This document shows positions 24,730 through 32,933 of a stretch of DNA of 64,000 nucleotides, in pieces; within the stretch, counting starts at the first letter, position 1, and every line of letters starts with the position of its first letter. The translations under genes were made by a program, and so were the position numbers. Source of the stretch: an uncultured Odoribacter sp. (lineage in GTDB: Bacteria; Bacteroidota; Bacteroidia; Bacteroidales; Marinifilaceae); NCBI GenBank assembly GCA_944321165.1, contig CALUKE010000002.1, positions 62,001 through 126,000 of the forward strand, in the 5' to 3' direction. The notes under the pieces were generated by a model. That model searched no databases and had not been told where the DNA came from. It saw only the letters and a list, made by a program, of their open reading frames with translations.

Positions 24730-25650
24730 ATGACAAAGGTTCTGATTGCAACCGATAAACCTTTTGCAGCGGTGGCTGTAAATGGAATCCGCGAAATCGT
24801 GGAAGCTCAGGGATATGAACTGGCCTTGTTGGAAAAATATACTTCTCAGGATGAACTGATCGCAGCTGTTGCTGATGTGGATGCAATGATCATTCGTTCA
24901 GACAAAGCGACCAAGGAGGTGATCGATGCTGCCAAGAAACTGAAAGTAATTGTTCGTGCCGGTGCCGGATACGATAACATCGATCTGCAGGCTTGTACGG
25001 ATCATGGCGTGGTGGCTATGAATACGCCGGGACAGAATTCCAATGCTGTGGCTGAGTTGGTATTCGGTATGGCAGTATATCTGGCTCGTAATTTCTATAA
25101 CGGGAAATCCGGACATGAGCTGAAAGGAAAGAAAATCGGTGTTCATGCGTATGGTAATGTAGGACAAAACGTGGGACGTATTGCCAAGGGTTTTGGCATG
25201 GAAGTGTATGCTTTCGATCCGTTTATGACCGATGAGCAAATCGTTGCCGCAGGGGCTACTCCGCTTCATTCTGCAGAAGAGATGTATGCGATGTGTGACT
25301 ACGTGTCTCTGCATATCCCGGCTACCGAGAAAACCAAGAAATCCATCAATTATGAGTTGGTGAACCGTATGCCGAAAGGGGCAGTGCTGATCAATACGGC
25401 CCGTAAGGAAGTTATCGATGAAGAGGGATTGTTGAAGTTGATGGCTGACCGGCCTGATTTCAAATACATTTCCGATATTGCTCCGGATAATGCAGCTGAA
25501 TATGCTCCGTTCGAAGGCCGTTATTTCTTCACTCCGAAGAAGATGGGTGCTCAGACCGAGGAGGCTAACGTGAATGCCGGCTTGGCTGCTGCTCGTCAGA
25601 TTGTTGCTTTCTTGGAACATGGCGATGCCAGATTTAAAGTAAATAAATAA
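24730..25650 (+). CDS. serA: Short-form D-3-phosphoglycerate dehydrogenase
   Basis: SerA oxidises 3-phosphoglycerate to 3-phosphohydroxypyruvate with NAD. At 306 residues it is the short form without an ACT regulatory domain, so classical serine feedback through ACT is absent. Features seen: RAGAGYDNIDL, the nucleotide-binding loop GVHAYGNVGQNVGR (with Tyr where many dehydrogenases have Gly, keeping G-x-V-G), the catalytic Arg region INTARKEVID and a late Glu region. The final His of the usual catalytic triad is not obvious: the C-terminal segment reads KKMGAQTEEANVNAG. It lies between serC and the DUF1015 gene. Confidence 0.9.
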   Translation: MTKVLIATDKPFAAVAVNGIREIVEAQGYELALLEKYTSQDELIAAVADVDAMIIRSDKATKEVIDAAKKLKVIVRAGAGYDNIDLQACTDHGVVAMNTPGQNSNAVAELVFGMAVYLARNFYNGKSGHELKGKKIGVHAYGNVGQNVGRIAKGFGMEVYAFDPFMTDEQIVAAGATPLHSAEEMYAMCDYVSLHIPATEKTKKSINYELVNRMPKGAVLINTARKEVIDEEGLLKLMADRPDFKYISDIAPDNAAEYAPFEGRYFFTPKKMGAQTEEANVNAGLAAARQIVAFLEHGDARFKVNK

Positions 25651-25675
25651 TCATCCTGTCATTAATCTATCATTT

Positions 25676-26926
25676 ATGGCTATAGTAAAACCATTCAAAG
25701 GCTTGCGTACTCCGAATCAGGAGGTATGTGAAGAATTGGCTTGCCTTCCTTATGATGTGATGAATTCGGAAGAGGCTGCCCAAATGGCTGCCGGCAAACC
25801 GAAGTCTTTATTGCATGTAACCCGTGCTGAAATTGATTGTCCTGCCGGAACGGATATCCATTCTGAAACGGTTTATCACAAAAGTGTGGAAAACTTCAAG
25901 ATGTTTCAGGAAAAGGGATGGCTGGTTCAGGATGCTGAAGCTAAATTTTATATTTATGCTCAGACCATGGATGGACGTACCCAGTATGGAATTGTGGGTT
26001 GTGCAGCCTGTGAAGATTATATGAACGGAATTATCAAGAAGCATGAATTGACCCGTCCGGACAAGGAAGAGGACAGAATGGTACTGACACGGTATGTGAA
26101 TGCCAATCTGGAACCGGTGTTCTTTGCTTATCGGGCTGTACCGGAAATTGATGCCATTGTCGAAGACATTGTGAAAAACCAGAAAGCAGATTACGACTTT
26201 GTCGCAGAGGATGGTTTCGGCCACCATTTCTGGGCAATCAATAATCCGGAAACCAACAAACGTCTGGAAGAATTGTTTGCAACCAAGGTTCCTTATACGT
26301 ATGTGGCAGACGGACATCACCGGACAGCGGCAGCTGCCCGTATCGGGGCGGAATACAAGGCTAAAAATCCGAATCATACCGGGAATGAAGAATATAATTT
26401 CTTCATGGCTGTGCATTTCCCCGATCACCAGTTGAAGATTATCGATTATAACCGGGTGGTGAAAGATTTGAACGGACTTACCGAAGCCCAGTTGCTGGAA
26501 AAACTGAATGCACATTTTGTTGTGGAAGATATGGGTACAGAGATTTACCATCCGGCAAAATTGCATGAATTCAGTATGTATCTGGGAGGGAAGTGGTACC
26601 GTTTGACAGCCAAACCGGGTTCATATGATGATCATGATCCGATTGGGGTGTTGGATGTAACCATTCTTTCCAAGCATGTATTGGCAGATATTCTGGATAT
26701 TCAGGATTTGCGTACTTCCAAACGGATTGATTTCGTCGGAGGTATTCGCGGATTGGGTGAATTGAAAAAACGGGTAGACAGTGGCGAAATGAAAGTCGCT
26801 TTTGCTCTTTATCCTGTATCCATGGAGCAGTTGCTGAATATTGCAGATACGGGCAATATCATGCCGCCGAAGACAACCTGGTTCGAACCGAAATTGCGTT
26901 CCGGACTGGTTATTCACAAGATTTGA
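25676..26926 (+). CDS. DUF1015 family protein
   Basis: This 416-residue cytoplasmic protein begins with IVKPFKGLRTP, the family start, and contains LPYDVMNSEEA, the YIYAQ-GRTQYGIVGCAACEDY core and the highly conserved YVADGHHRTAAAARIG motif. The family's role is unknown, but it sits beside serA/serC in many bacteria. The ADGHHR motif suggests a phosphate- or nucleotide-handling enzyme, and serine/phosphoserine metabolism is suggested by context. It is the third gene of the operon (25-base gap to serA) and is followed by a strong terminator. Confidence 0.88.
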   Translation: MAIVKPFKGLRTPNQEVCEELACLPYDVMNSEEAAQMAAGKPKSLLHVTRAEIDCPAGTDIHSETVYHKSVENFKMFQEKGWLVQDAEAKFYIYAQTMDGRTQYGIVGCAACEDYMNGIIKKHELTRPDKEEDRMVLTRYVNANLEPVFFAYRAVPEIDAIVEDIVKNQKADYDFVAEDGFGHHFWAINNPETNKRLEELFATKVPYTYVADGHHRTAAAARIGAEYKAKNPNHTGNEEYNFFMAVHFPDHQLKIIDYNRVVKDLNGLTEAQLLEKLNAHFVVEDMGTEIYHPAKLHEFSMYLGGKWYRLTAKPGSYDDHDPIGVLDVTILSKHVLADILDIQDLRTSKRIDFVGGIRGLGELKKRVDSGEMKVAFALYPVSMEQLLNIADTGNIMPPKTTWFEPKLRSGLVIHKI

Positions 26927-26940
26927 ATTGTGAAAATTTA

Positions 26941-26989
26941 AATAAGAAAAAGACTGTCAAACATCCTGGTTTGGCAGTTTTTTCTTATT
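26941..26989 (+). terminator. Terminator of the serC-serA-DUF1015 operon
   Basis: A long inverted repeat (about 21 bp with one bulged G and one G-T pair, arms 26941-26962 and 26969-26989) has a T run in its right arm. It lies 15 bases after the stop codon. Confidence 0.85.
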
Positions 26990-27066
26990 TTCGGGAGCCG
27001 TTGCACATGGTTTGCTTCCGGCCTTTGGATTTGGAAAGCGTTCAATATAGATTAAAAGATATATAG

Positions 27067-28272
27067 ATGAAAACAAAAGAAGTTCCTGTACTGCTTTTGA
27101 CCGGTTATCTGGGCAGTGGAAAGACAACTTTAGTAAACCATATTCTTGCCAATAAAAGAGGAATTAAATTTGCCGTGATTGTTAATGACATCGGAGAGGT
27201 GAATATCGATGCCGATCTGATTCAGAAAGGAGGAGTAGTCGGTAAAAAGGATGACAGTCTGGTGGCGCTTCAAAACGGTTGTATCTGTTGTACCTTAAAG
27301 ATGGATCTGGTTGAACAGCTCCGGGATCTTATGAAAATGGACTGTTTCGATTACATTGTCATTGAGGCCAGTGGTATTTGCGAGCCGGAGCCCATTGCGC
27401 AGACGATCTGTTCTATGCCGCGGATGGGAGATGAGTATACCCGGTACGGTATCGCCCGTCTCGATTGTATTGTGACAGTCGTGGATGCCTTGCGTTTGCA
27501 AAGTGAGTTCGCTTGTGGGGATGAGTTGACCCGTCCGCATATCGATGAGGAAGATATTGAGAATCTGATCATTCAACAGATTGAATTTTGCAACATCATC
27601 CTGTTGAATAAAGTAGCGGAAATCAGCCCTGAAGAGCTGGAGCGGATGAAGCGGATTATTCGGGCTTTACAACCGGCGGCAGAGATCATGGAGTGCAACT
27701 ATGCCGATATCGATCTGGAAAAAATAATTCATACCGGCAAGTTCGATTTTGAGCGGGTGGCGACATCTGCCGGGTGGATTCGCGGTATAGAACGACGGGC
27801 TACAGAGGAAGAAGAACGGAATGCTCGGGATATTCATCATCACGAACATGATCATCACCACGAACACGATCATCACCATTATGCAGGAGGGGGTGAAGTG
27901 GAGGAATACGGTATCCAGACCTTTGTTTATTATCGGCGTCCGGCTTTTGATATCCACAAATTCGATCGTTTTGTCTCATCCCGATGGCCTCGTAATATTA
28001 TCCGGGCAAAAGGAGTCTGTTACTTCAATCATAATAGGGATATGTCCTATCTTTTTGAGCAGGCTGGTATACAGAAAAAATTGACAGAAGCCGGCTTGTG
28101 GTATGCCACGGCACCCGAAGACGAACTGATTGAACTTATGAAGCAGGAGCCGGGGCTGTTGCAGGATTGGGATGAAAGATATGGCGATCGCATGCAGAAG
28201 ATTGTTTTTATCGGTCAGCACCTGGATAAGGAACAGTTGATTCGCGATCTGGATGAATGCTTGATGGGATAG
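27067..28272 (+). CDS. CobW/COG0523 family GTPase metallochaperone with His-rich loop
   Basis: This 401-residue G3E-family GTPase is of the type that moves zinc, cobalt or another metal to client enzymes. Walker A is GYLGSGKTTLVNHIL, the metal-binding CxCC motif is in NGCICCTLK, switch II is IEASGICEP, and the NKxD-like motif appears as LLNKVAE. A histidine/aspartate/glutamate-rich loop (about residues 256-273) divides the GTPase from the C-terminal CobW_C domain, which carries the SSRWPRNIIRAKG segment. The loop fits a metal-storage or metal-sensing role, typical of zinc-related members. No zur box or metal uptake gene is visible alongside. Confidence 0.9.
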   Translation: MKTKEVPVLLLTGYLGSGKTTLVNHILANKRGIKFAVIVNDIGEVNIDADLIQKGGVVGKKDDSLVALQNGCICCTLKMDLVEQLRDLMKMDCFDYIVIEASGICEPEPIAQTICSMPRMGDEYTRYGIARLDCIVTVVDALRLQSEFACGDELTRPHIDEEDIENLIIQQIEFCNIILLNKVAEISPEELERMKRIIRALQPAAEIMECNYADIDLEKIIHTGKFDFERVATSAGWIRGIERRATEEEERNARDIHHHEHDHHHEHDHHHYAGGGEVEEYGIQTFVYYRRPAFDIHKFDRFVSSRWPRNIIRAKGVCYFNHNRDMSYLFEQAGIQKKLTEAGLWYATAPEDELIELMKQEPGLLQDWDERYGDRMQKIVFIGQHLDKEQLIRDLDECLMG

Positions 28273-28288
28273 CGGGTGGTAGAATTAG

Positions 28289-28357
28289 AATCACCGGAAC
28301 AAATGAACGATAAGTATCTTTTCGGGATATCGGTTAAAACGGTTTGTTCCGGTGATT
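28289..28357. terminator. Bidirectional terminator hairpin
   Basis: A perfect 15-bp inverted repeat (28289-28303 with 28343-28357) with a 39-nt loop and a T run lies between converging genes. Confidence 0.7.
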
Positions 28358-28366
28358 TTTTATGGT

Positions 28367-29713
28367 TTAATATTTCAACCATTTGTAAAGTTCTTTCCAG
28401 GTGACTTTTTTCCCGTACATCAGGATACCGATTCGGTAAATCTTGCCGGATAGCCAGGTGAAAAAGATAAAACTGGCGATCAATAGGAGCATGGAGGTTA
28501 TTACTTCCCAGGCAGGAACTCCGAATGGAATGCGTACCAGCATCACGATCGGAGAGGTGAATGGAATGAGAGAACTCCAGAATACCATGGGTGACTCCGG
28601 ACTTTTCATGGCTGCGAAGCCGATATATAATCCAACAACCAGAATAATGGAGAGAGGGGTCAAAAACTGTTGGGAATCGGTTTCGTTGTCAACGGCAGCA
28701 CCGATAGCTGCAAACAGCGATGCATAGAGCAAATAGCCTCCGATGAAATAGAACAGAAACGCTGCCAGGAACTTCAGGATAAAGAGTGGATCGATGGTCA
28801 TGGCGACGTTTTGGATGATTTGTATCTTTTCTTCACTCAGATTACCGGTACCAGAGATATCAGTAAGTCCGCCGGCCAGTGAACCGGCATTTCTCAACGC
28901 TTCCAGGTCGATGCCCGGTAAGAAAAGGGTTTGCAACGCCAGGATTAAAATGAGACCGAATGCGACCCAGATTAGAAATTGTACCAGACCGACCGCAGCC
29001 ACTCCGATGATTTTGCCCAGCAGGAATTGGAACGGTTTGACGGAGGAGACCAGGACTTCAATGATTCGATTGGTTTTTTCTTCGATGACTCCTTTCATGA
29101 CCTGGGAGGCATACATGAAAATGAAGAAATAAATGATCATCCCGCCGATCAGGCCGATCGCAGAGGCTACTTCCGAAGAGCTTTCCTTGGCTTCTCCCGT
29201 ATCGGAAATTTTAAGTGTTCTCACCAATACCGGGGTTTGCGTCGCTAACAGTTGTGCTTCCAGATCCGGGACTTGGGATTCTGCGATGACTTTGGCTCTT
29301 TTGATCTCTTCGATTTTGCTGCGAAGTTGGGAGGCAATCTCGTTTTTTAATTCCATCGGAACCTGAGAAAAAGAATATACAGGGACATCAGGATGGTCCA
29401 TGACATTTTCCGGTATTCGGATCAGGGCGTAATATCCCTGTTGTTTTAGAAAATCCGGAGCCTCTTTTTCTGTCAGTGACGAATCGATATATTCGAAAGT
29501 GTTATTGTTGATTTGTTCAAAAGGCCGTTCCAATTCGGAATCATTGATGACGGCGATGTGCCGGTTCTGGGTGTCGTCTTTCAATAACATCCACATCAAA
29601 AAAGCATAAAAACCGGCCAATAGAATGGGCACGACAAGTGTCAGTACCAGAAAACTTTTTTTTCGTACCCGGGTGGTGAATTCACGTCCGATGATAATCA
29701 GCGTCTTGTTCAT
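28367..29713 (-). CDS. ABC-2 type transporter permease (NatB-like)
   Basis: This 448-residue membrane protein has one N-terminal helix (about residues 22-45), a large extracytoplasmic domain and five to six helices after residue 180, the NatB/ABC-2 layout. FMYASQVMKGVIEEKTNRIIEVLVSSVKP is the conserved coupling region. It pairs with the ATPase gene 33 bases upstream. Family members export sodium, peptides or drugs; the substrate here is unknown. Confidence 0.88.
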   Translation of the reverse strand: MNKTLIIIGREFTTRVRKKSFLVLTLVVPILLAGFYAFLMWMLLKDDTQNRHIAVINDSELERPFEQINNNTFEYIDSSLTEKEAPDFLKQQGYYALIRIPENVMDHPDVPVYSFSQVPMELKNEIASQLRSKIEEIKRAKVIAESQVPDLEAQLLATQTPVLVRTLKISDTGEAKESSSEVASAIGLIGGMIIYFFIFMYASQVMKGVIEEKTNRIIEVLVSSVKPFQFLLGKIIGVAAVGLVQFLIWVAFGLILILALQTLFLPGIDLEALRNAGSLAGGLTDISGTGNLSEEKIQIIQNVAMTIDPLFILKFLAAFLFYFIGGYLLYASLFAAIGAAVDNETDSQQFLTPLSIILVVGLYIGFAAMKSPESPMVFWSSLIPFTSPIVMLVRIPFGVPAWEVITSMLLLIASFIFFTWLSGKIYRIGILMYGKKVTWKELYKWLKY

Positions 29714-29746
29714 TGTGAATGAAAAATTTTGATTTTCCGATTAAGT

Positions 29747-30673
29747 TTAATTGTTGGCTTCTTCTTTGACCAGTTTGATGAAGATATCATTCATACCGGG
29801 TATGATTTTCTGGTAGGAGATGATATCGACTTTGTCGAGCAAACGGCGTAATAGGGTATTGGTGGGACAGGCTTCGAGGCGTTGCAGTATGAGTTCGTGC
29901 TGGCCGTCTTCGATCTTTTCCGAAAGTAATTCAAACTCATCTCCGATCAGCTGTTGGGGATGAAGATCCTCCTGGTATTTGCAGATAAGTTGATAAGTAT
30001 TGTTGGCATACTTGTTCCGGATTTGATTGATCGGTCCCTCGATGATTTTTTTCGATTTATTGATCAGGGCGATATGGCTGCATATCTCTTCGACGGAAGC
30101 CATGTTGTGGGTGGAAAAAATGATAGTGGTCCCTTTTTTACGTAATTCCAGTATCTCTTTTTTCAACAACTCTACGTTGATGGGATCGAAGCCGCTGAAT
30201 GGTTCGTCGAAGATCAACATTTCCGGTTCATGGAGAACGGTGGTGATGAATTGTACTTTCTGGGCCATCCCTTTGGATAGTTCTTCCACTTTTCGATCCC
30301 ACCAGGCTTCAATACCGAATTTTTCAAACCATGCTTTCAACTGCTGAATGGCATCGTGACGACTGACGCCTTTCAGACGAGCCAGATAGACAGCCTGTTC
30401 TCCGACTTTCATTTTTTTATATAATCCTCTTTCTTCCGGAAGATAGCCGATGCGGTTCATGTCTGCCGGTTCCAGTTTCCGATTTTTGAAAAAAAGTTCT
30501 CCGGAATCCGGTCCGGTAATCTGGTTGATGATTCGAATCAGAGAGGTTTTCCCGGCTCCGTTCGGACCTAATAATCCATAAATGGCTCCTTCCGGGATTT
30601 CTATGGAAACATTGTCCAGGGCCCGGTGGTTGGCATAGTTCTTAATGATGTTTTTGGCGACAAAAAAGCTCAT
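29747..30673 (-). CDS. ABC transporter ATP-binding protein (NatA-like)
   Basis: This 308-residue ATPase has Walker A ([15 protein letters not shown]), a Q-loop with YLPEERGLYKKM, the signature LSKGMAQKVQFI, Walker B (MLIFDEPFSGFDP) and the switch His (FSTHNM). A C-terminal DUF4162-type domain of about 90 residues is typical of NatA and its relatives. The YLPEERGLY wording is specific to this subfamily. It is the first gene of the pair. Confidence 0.92.
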   Translation of the reverse strand: MSFFVAKNIIKNYANHRALDNVSIEIPEGAIYGLLGPNGAGKTSLIRIINQITGPDSGELFFKNRKLEPADMNRIGYLPEERGLYKKMKVGEQAVYLARLKGVSRHDAIQQLKAWFEKFGIEAWWDRKVEELSKGMAQKVQFITTVLHEPEMLIFDEPFSGFDPINVELLKKEILELRKKGTTIIFSTHNMASVEEICSHIALINKSKKIIEGPINQIRNKYANNTYQLICKYQEDLHPQQLIGDEFELLSEKIEDGQHELILQRLEACPTNTLLRRLLDKVDIISYQKIIPGMNDIFIKLVKEEANN

Positions 30674-30707
30674 GGATTAAGCAGATAAATAGATGCGTTG
30701 AAAATAA

Positions 30708-30763
30708 ATATGCTGGTATGCCAGCACTCTTGTCGAGAACGACCGGTTGGCATAACAGCATAT
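30708..30763 (-). terminator. Long inverted repeat, probable terminator of the biotin-enzyme unit
   Basis: Arms 30708-30723 and 30748-30763 pair over 15 of 16 positions around a 24-nt loop. The left arm can also form its own TGCTGG/CCAGCA hairpin with the loop side (30711-30726). It lies directly after the biotin-carrier stop, with only a weakly T-rich tail on the minus strand. Confidence 0.55.
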
Positions 30764-30779
30764 GGTTTATTGGCTGTAT

Positions 30780-31106
30780 TCAGACAGCTTCATTTTCTTC
30801 CATTTCAATCATCAATGCTCCTTTGGGAATTTTATCTCCTGCATTGACATGGATTTTTTTGATTTTACCTGAAAATGGGGCTGTCAATTTATTGTTCATT
30901 TTCATGGCTTGAAGAATCAGAAGTACATCGCCTTCCTGTACATTTTGACCTTCTTTTACTTCGATTTGCATGATTGTACCCGGAATGTGTGAAGAAAGTA
31001 AATAGGGATTCGGTTCTTCCCATCTTTTTCGGTTAATCCATTTCTGGGTAAGCAAAGTCTTATATTCCACGCCGTTCAGCAGGAATTTTTCATATTTAAC
31101 AGTCAT
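30780..31106 (-). CDS. Biotin carboxyl carrier protein subunit
   Basis: This 108-residue protein has a short N-terminal adaptor of about 35 residues and a biotinyl domain (residues 38-105). The biotinylated Lys is in QAMKMNNKL, matching the A-M-K-M consensus. The flanking PGTIMQIEVKEGQNV and the mirrored GKIKKIHVNAGDKI are the two halves of the barrel. It serves as the mobile biotin arm for the carboxyltransferase encoded just upstream. Length and context fit the gamma/biotin subunit of a methylmalonyl-CoA decarboxylase or acyl-CoA carboxylase. Confidence 0.9.
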   Translation of the reverse strand: MTVKYEKFLLNGVEYKTLLTQKWINRKRWEEPNPYLLSSHIPGTIMQIEVKEGQNVQEGDVLLILQAMKMNNKLTAPFSGKIKKIHVNAGDKIPKGALMIEMEENEAV

Positions 31107-31141
31107 TTTACCTCCTTTTTAATGGTTCTGCAATTGGTTTA

Positions 31142-31169
31142 AGGTTTATAAAGGATTCCCTTTATAAAC
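31142..31169 (-). promoter_or_regulatory. Perfect 12-bp hairpin between carboxyltransferase and biotin-carrier genes
   Basis: GGTTTATAAAGG and its complement (31142-31153 with 31158-31169) flank a 4-nt loop. On the minus strand no T run follows, so it is unlikely to be a full terminator. It may act in mRNA processing or set the expression ratio. Confidence 0.5.
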
Positions 31170-31180
31170 CCAGATTTCTG

Positions 31181-32725
31181 TTAGAACGGAGGAATTCCGT
31201 GTTTTTTAACCGGCGTCATAACGGTTTTATTACCGGAAACTTCGATGGAATGTTTCAGTAATAGACGGGTTTCCGACGGTTCGATAACGGAATCGATATA
31301 TCCTTTGGAGGCGGCAACATACGGGTTGGCGAATTTTTCACGGTATTCAGCCACCTTCTGTTTCCGGGTTTCTTCCGGATTTGCCGATTCTTTGATTTCT
31401 TTACGGAAAATGATATTGGCAGCGCCTTCCGGGCCCATGACTGCAATTTCTGCTGTCGGCCAGGCAAACATGAAGTCTGCTTTCAGGTGACGGGAGTTCA
31501 TGGCGATGTATCCTCCACCATAAGCCTTCCGCAGGATGACGGTAACCTTGGGAACTGTCGCTTCGCTATAGGCATACAATACTTTGGCTCCATGACGGAT
31601 CACACCCATGTATTCCTGTTCTACGCCAGGCAGATAACCCGGCATGTCTTCGAAAGTAACAATTGGAATATTGAAGGCATCGCAGAAACGGATAAAGCGT
31701 CCCGCTTTGTCTGCTGAGTCGCAGTCCAATACGCCGGCCAATACCAATGGCTGGTTGGCAACAAATCCGATGGTTTCTCCGTCGATACGGCCAAAACCGA
31801 CAACGATATTTTGTGCGAAATCCTGTTGTACTTCGAAAAAGTCGGAATCGTCGGCAACAGCTCTGATAATGTCTCTGACATCATACGGCTGGGTGGGGTC
31901 TGCCGGTAATATTTTTTCGATGTTGTATTCTGCCTTGGGGGCTTTGGCCGGGAAGGCTTTGGCTTTACGCTGGTTGTTCCAGGGAATGAAAGTCAGCAAT
32001 TTTTTGATTTGCTCGAAACATTCCTGTTCGGTAGAGGCAAAGAAGTGGGCGTTTCCGCTGATGCAAGCGTGAACACGGGCTCCGCCGAGTTCTTCCATGC
32101 TGACTTCTTCTCCCAATACGGTTTTTACGACTTCCGGACCTGTGATGAACATTTTGGAGATATTGTCTACCACAAATACAAAGTCGGTCAGGGCTGGTGA
32201 ATATACCGCACCACCTGCACAGGGTCCTAAGATTACGGACAACTGAGGAATGACTCCGGAAGCCTGGGTGTTGTGAAAGAAAATCTCTCCATAACCGGCT
32301 AATGAGTCAACTCCTTCCTGAATACGGGCACCTCCTGAATCGTTGATACCGATGATCGGCATACGCATTTTGATGGCGTGATCCATGATTTTGGTGATTT
32401 TACGGGCATGCATCAAGCCTAATGAACCACCGGCTACTGTGAAGTCCTGGGCATAAATAGCCACCGGTTCTCCGTAAACGGTACCGGTTCCGATCACTAC
32501 ACCGTCTCCGTGGAGAACTTTTTTGTCCATATCAAAATCTTTCGATTGGTGCTCTACGAACATGTCGTACTCATGGAAAGAACCTTTATCCAAAATCCCT
32601 TCAATACGCTCACGGGCAGTTAGTTTACCCATGGCAGCCTGCTTCTTGATAGCATCTTCTCCTCCACCTTGAAGTACGATTTCTTTCCTTTTTCTTAAGT
32701 CAAGAATATTCCTTTTAAGTGACAT
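31181..32725 (-). CDS. Acyl-CoA carboxylase beta / methylmalonyl-CoA decarboxylase alpha subunit
   Basis: The start at 32725 (MSLKRNILDLRKRKE) is chosen over an in-frame upstream ATG because it matches the family N-terminus and lies after the promoter element. The 514-residue carboxyltransferase transfers CO2 between biotin and an acyl-CoA, probably (S)-methylmalonyl-CoA/propionyl-CoA. Signature regions are GKLTARERIEGILD, QDFTVAGGSLGLMHARKI, INDSGGARIQEGVDSLAGYG, ILGPCAGGAVYSPAL and MAWP-like FAWPTAEIAVMGPEGA. A succinate-propionate pathway role is likely in this lineage. The partner biotin protein follows after 74 bases. Confidence 0.9.
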   Translation of the reverse strand: MSLKRNILDLRKRKEIVLQGGGEDAIKKQAAMGKLTARERIEGILDKGSFHEYDMFVEHQSKDFDMDKKVLHGDGVVIGTGTVYGEPVAIYAQDFTVAGGSLGLMHARKITKIMDHAIKMRMPIIGINDSGGARIQEGVDSLAGYGEIFFHNTQASGVIPQLSVILGPCAGGAVYSPALTDFVFVVDNISKMFITGPEVVKTVLGEEVSMEELGGARVHACISGNAHFFASTEQECFEQIKKLLTFIPWNNQRKAKAFPAKAPKAEYNIEKILPADPTQPYDVRDIIRAVADDSDFFEVQQDFAQNIVVGFGRIDGETIGFVANQPLVLAGVLDCDSADKAGRFIRFCDAFNIPIVTFEDMPGYLPGVEQEYMGVIRHGAKVLYAYSEATVPKVTVILRKAYGGGYIAMNSRHLKADFMFAWPTAEIAVMGPEGAANIIFRKEIKESANPEETRKQKVAEYREKFANPYVAASKGYIDSVIEPSETRLLLKHSIEVSGNKTVMTPVKKHGIPPF

Positions 32726-32789
32726 AGTAATTTGTTTTATTATACAACTTGCGTAATTTCTTTTGGAAATTACCACACCATTTAAACCA

Positions 32790-32797
32790 CAAAACTA
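32790..32797 (-). promoter_or_regulatory. Probable promoter of the carboxyltransferase/biotin-carrier unit
   Basis: The minus strand reads TAGTTTTG, a TAnnTTTG match 64 bases before the ATG at 32725. The rest of the gap 32726-32933 holds nothing recognisable. Confidence 0.45.
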
Positions 32798-32933
32798 TGT
32801 AAAAAAAATGATTTAAAAAATACCTTCCTTTGTCGGCTGTAGGCTATTTGTTGATGATATTGGATGTTGTAGTCGAAAAAAAGGTTTCTTATTTGGTATT
32901 TTTTAATATTGTATAGATTTATTAATACGTTTG

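Noticed and set aside
27832..27885. Short tandem CAT/CAC-rich DNA repeat
   Set aside because: It is in frame inside the COG0523 gene and encodes the His-rich metal-binding loop, so it is not an independent repeat or CRISPR.
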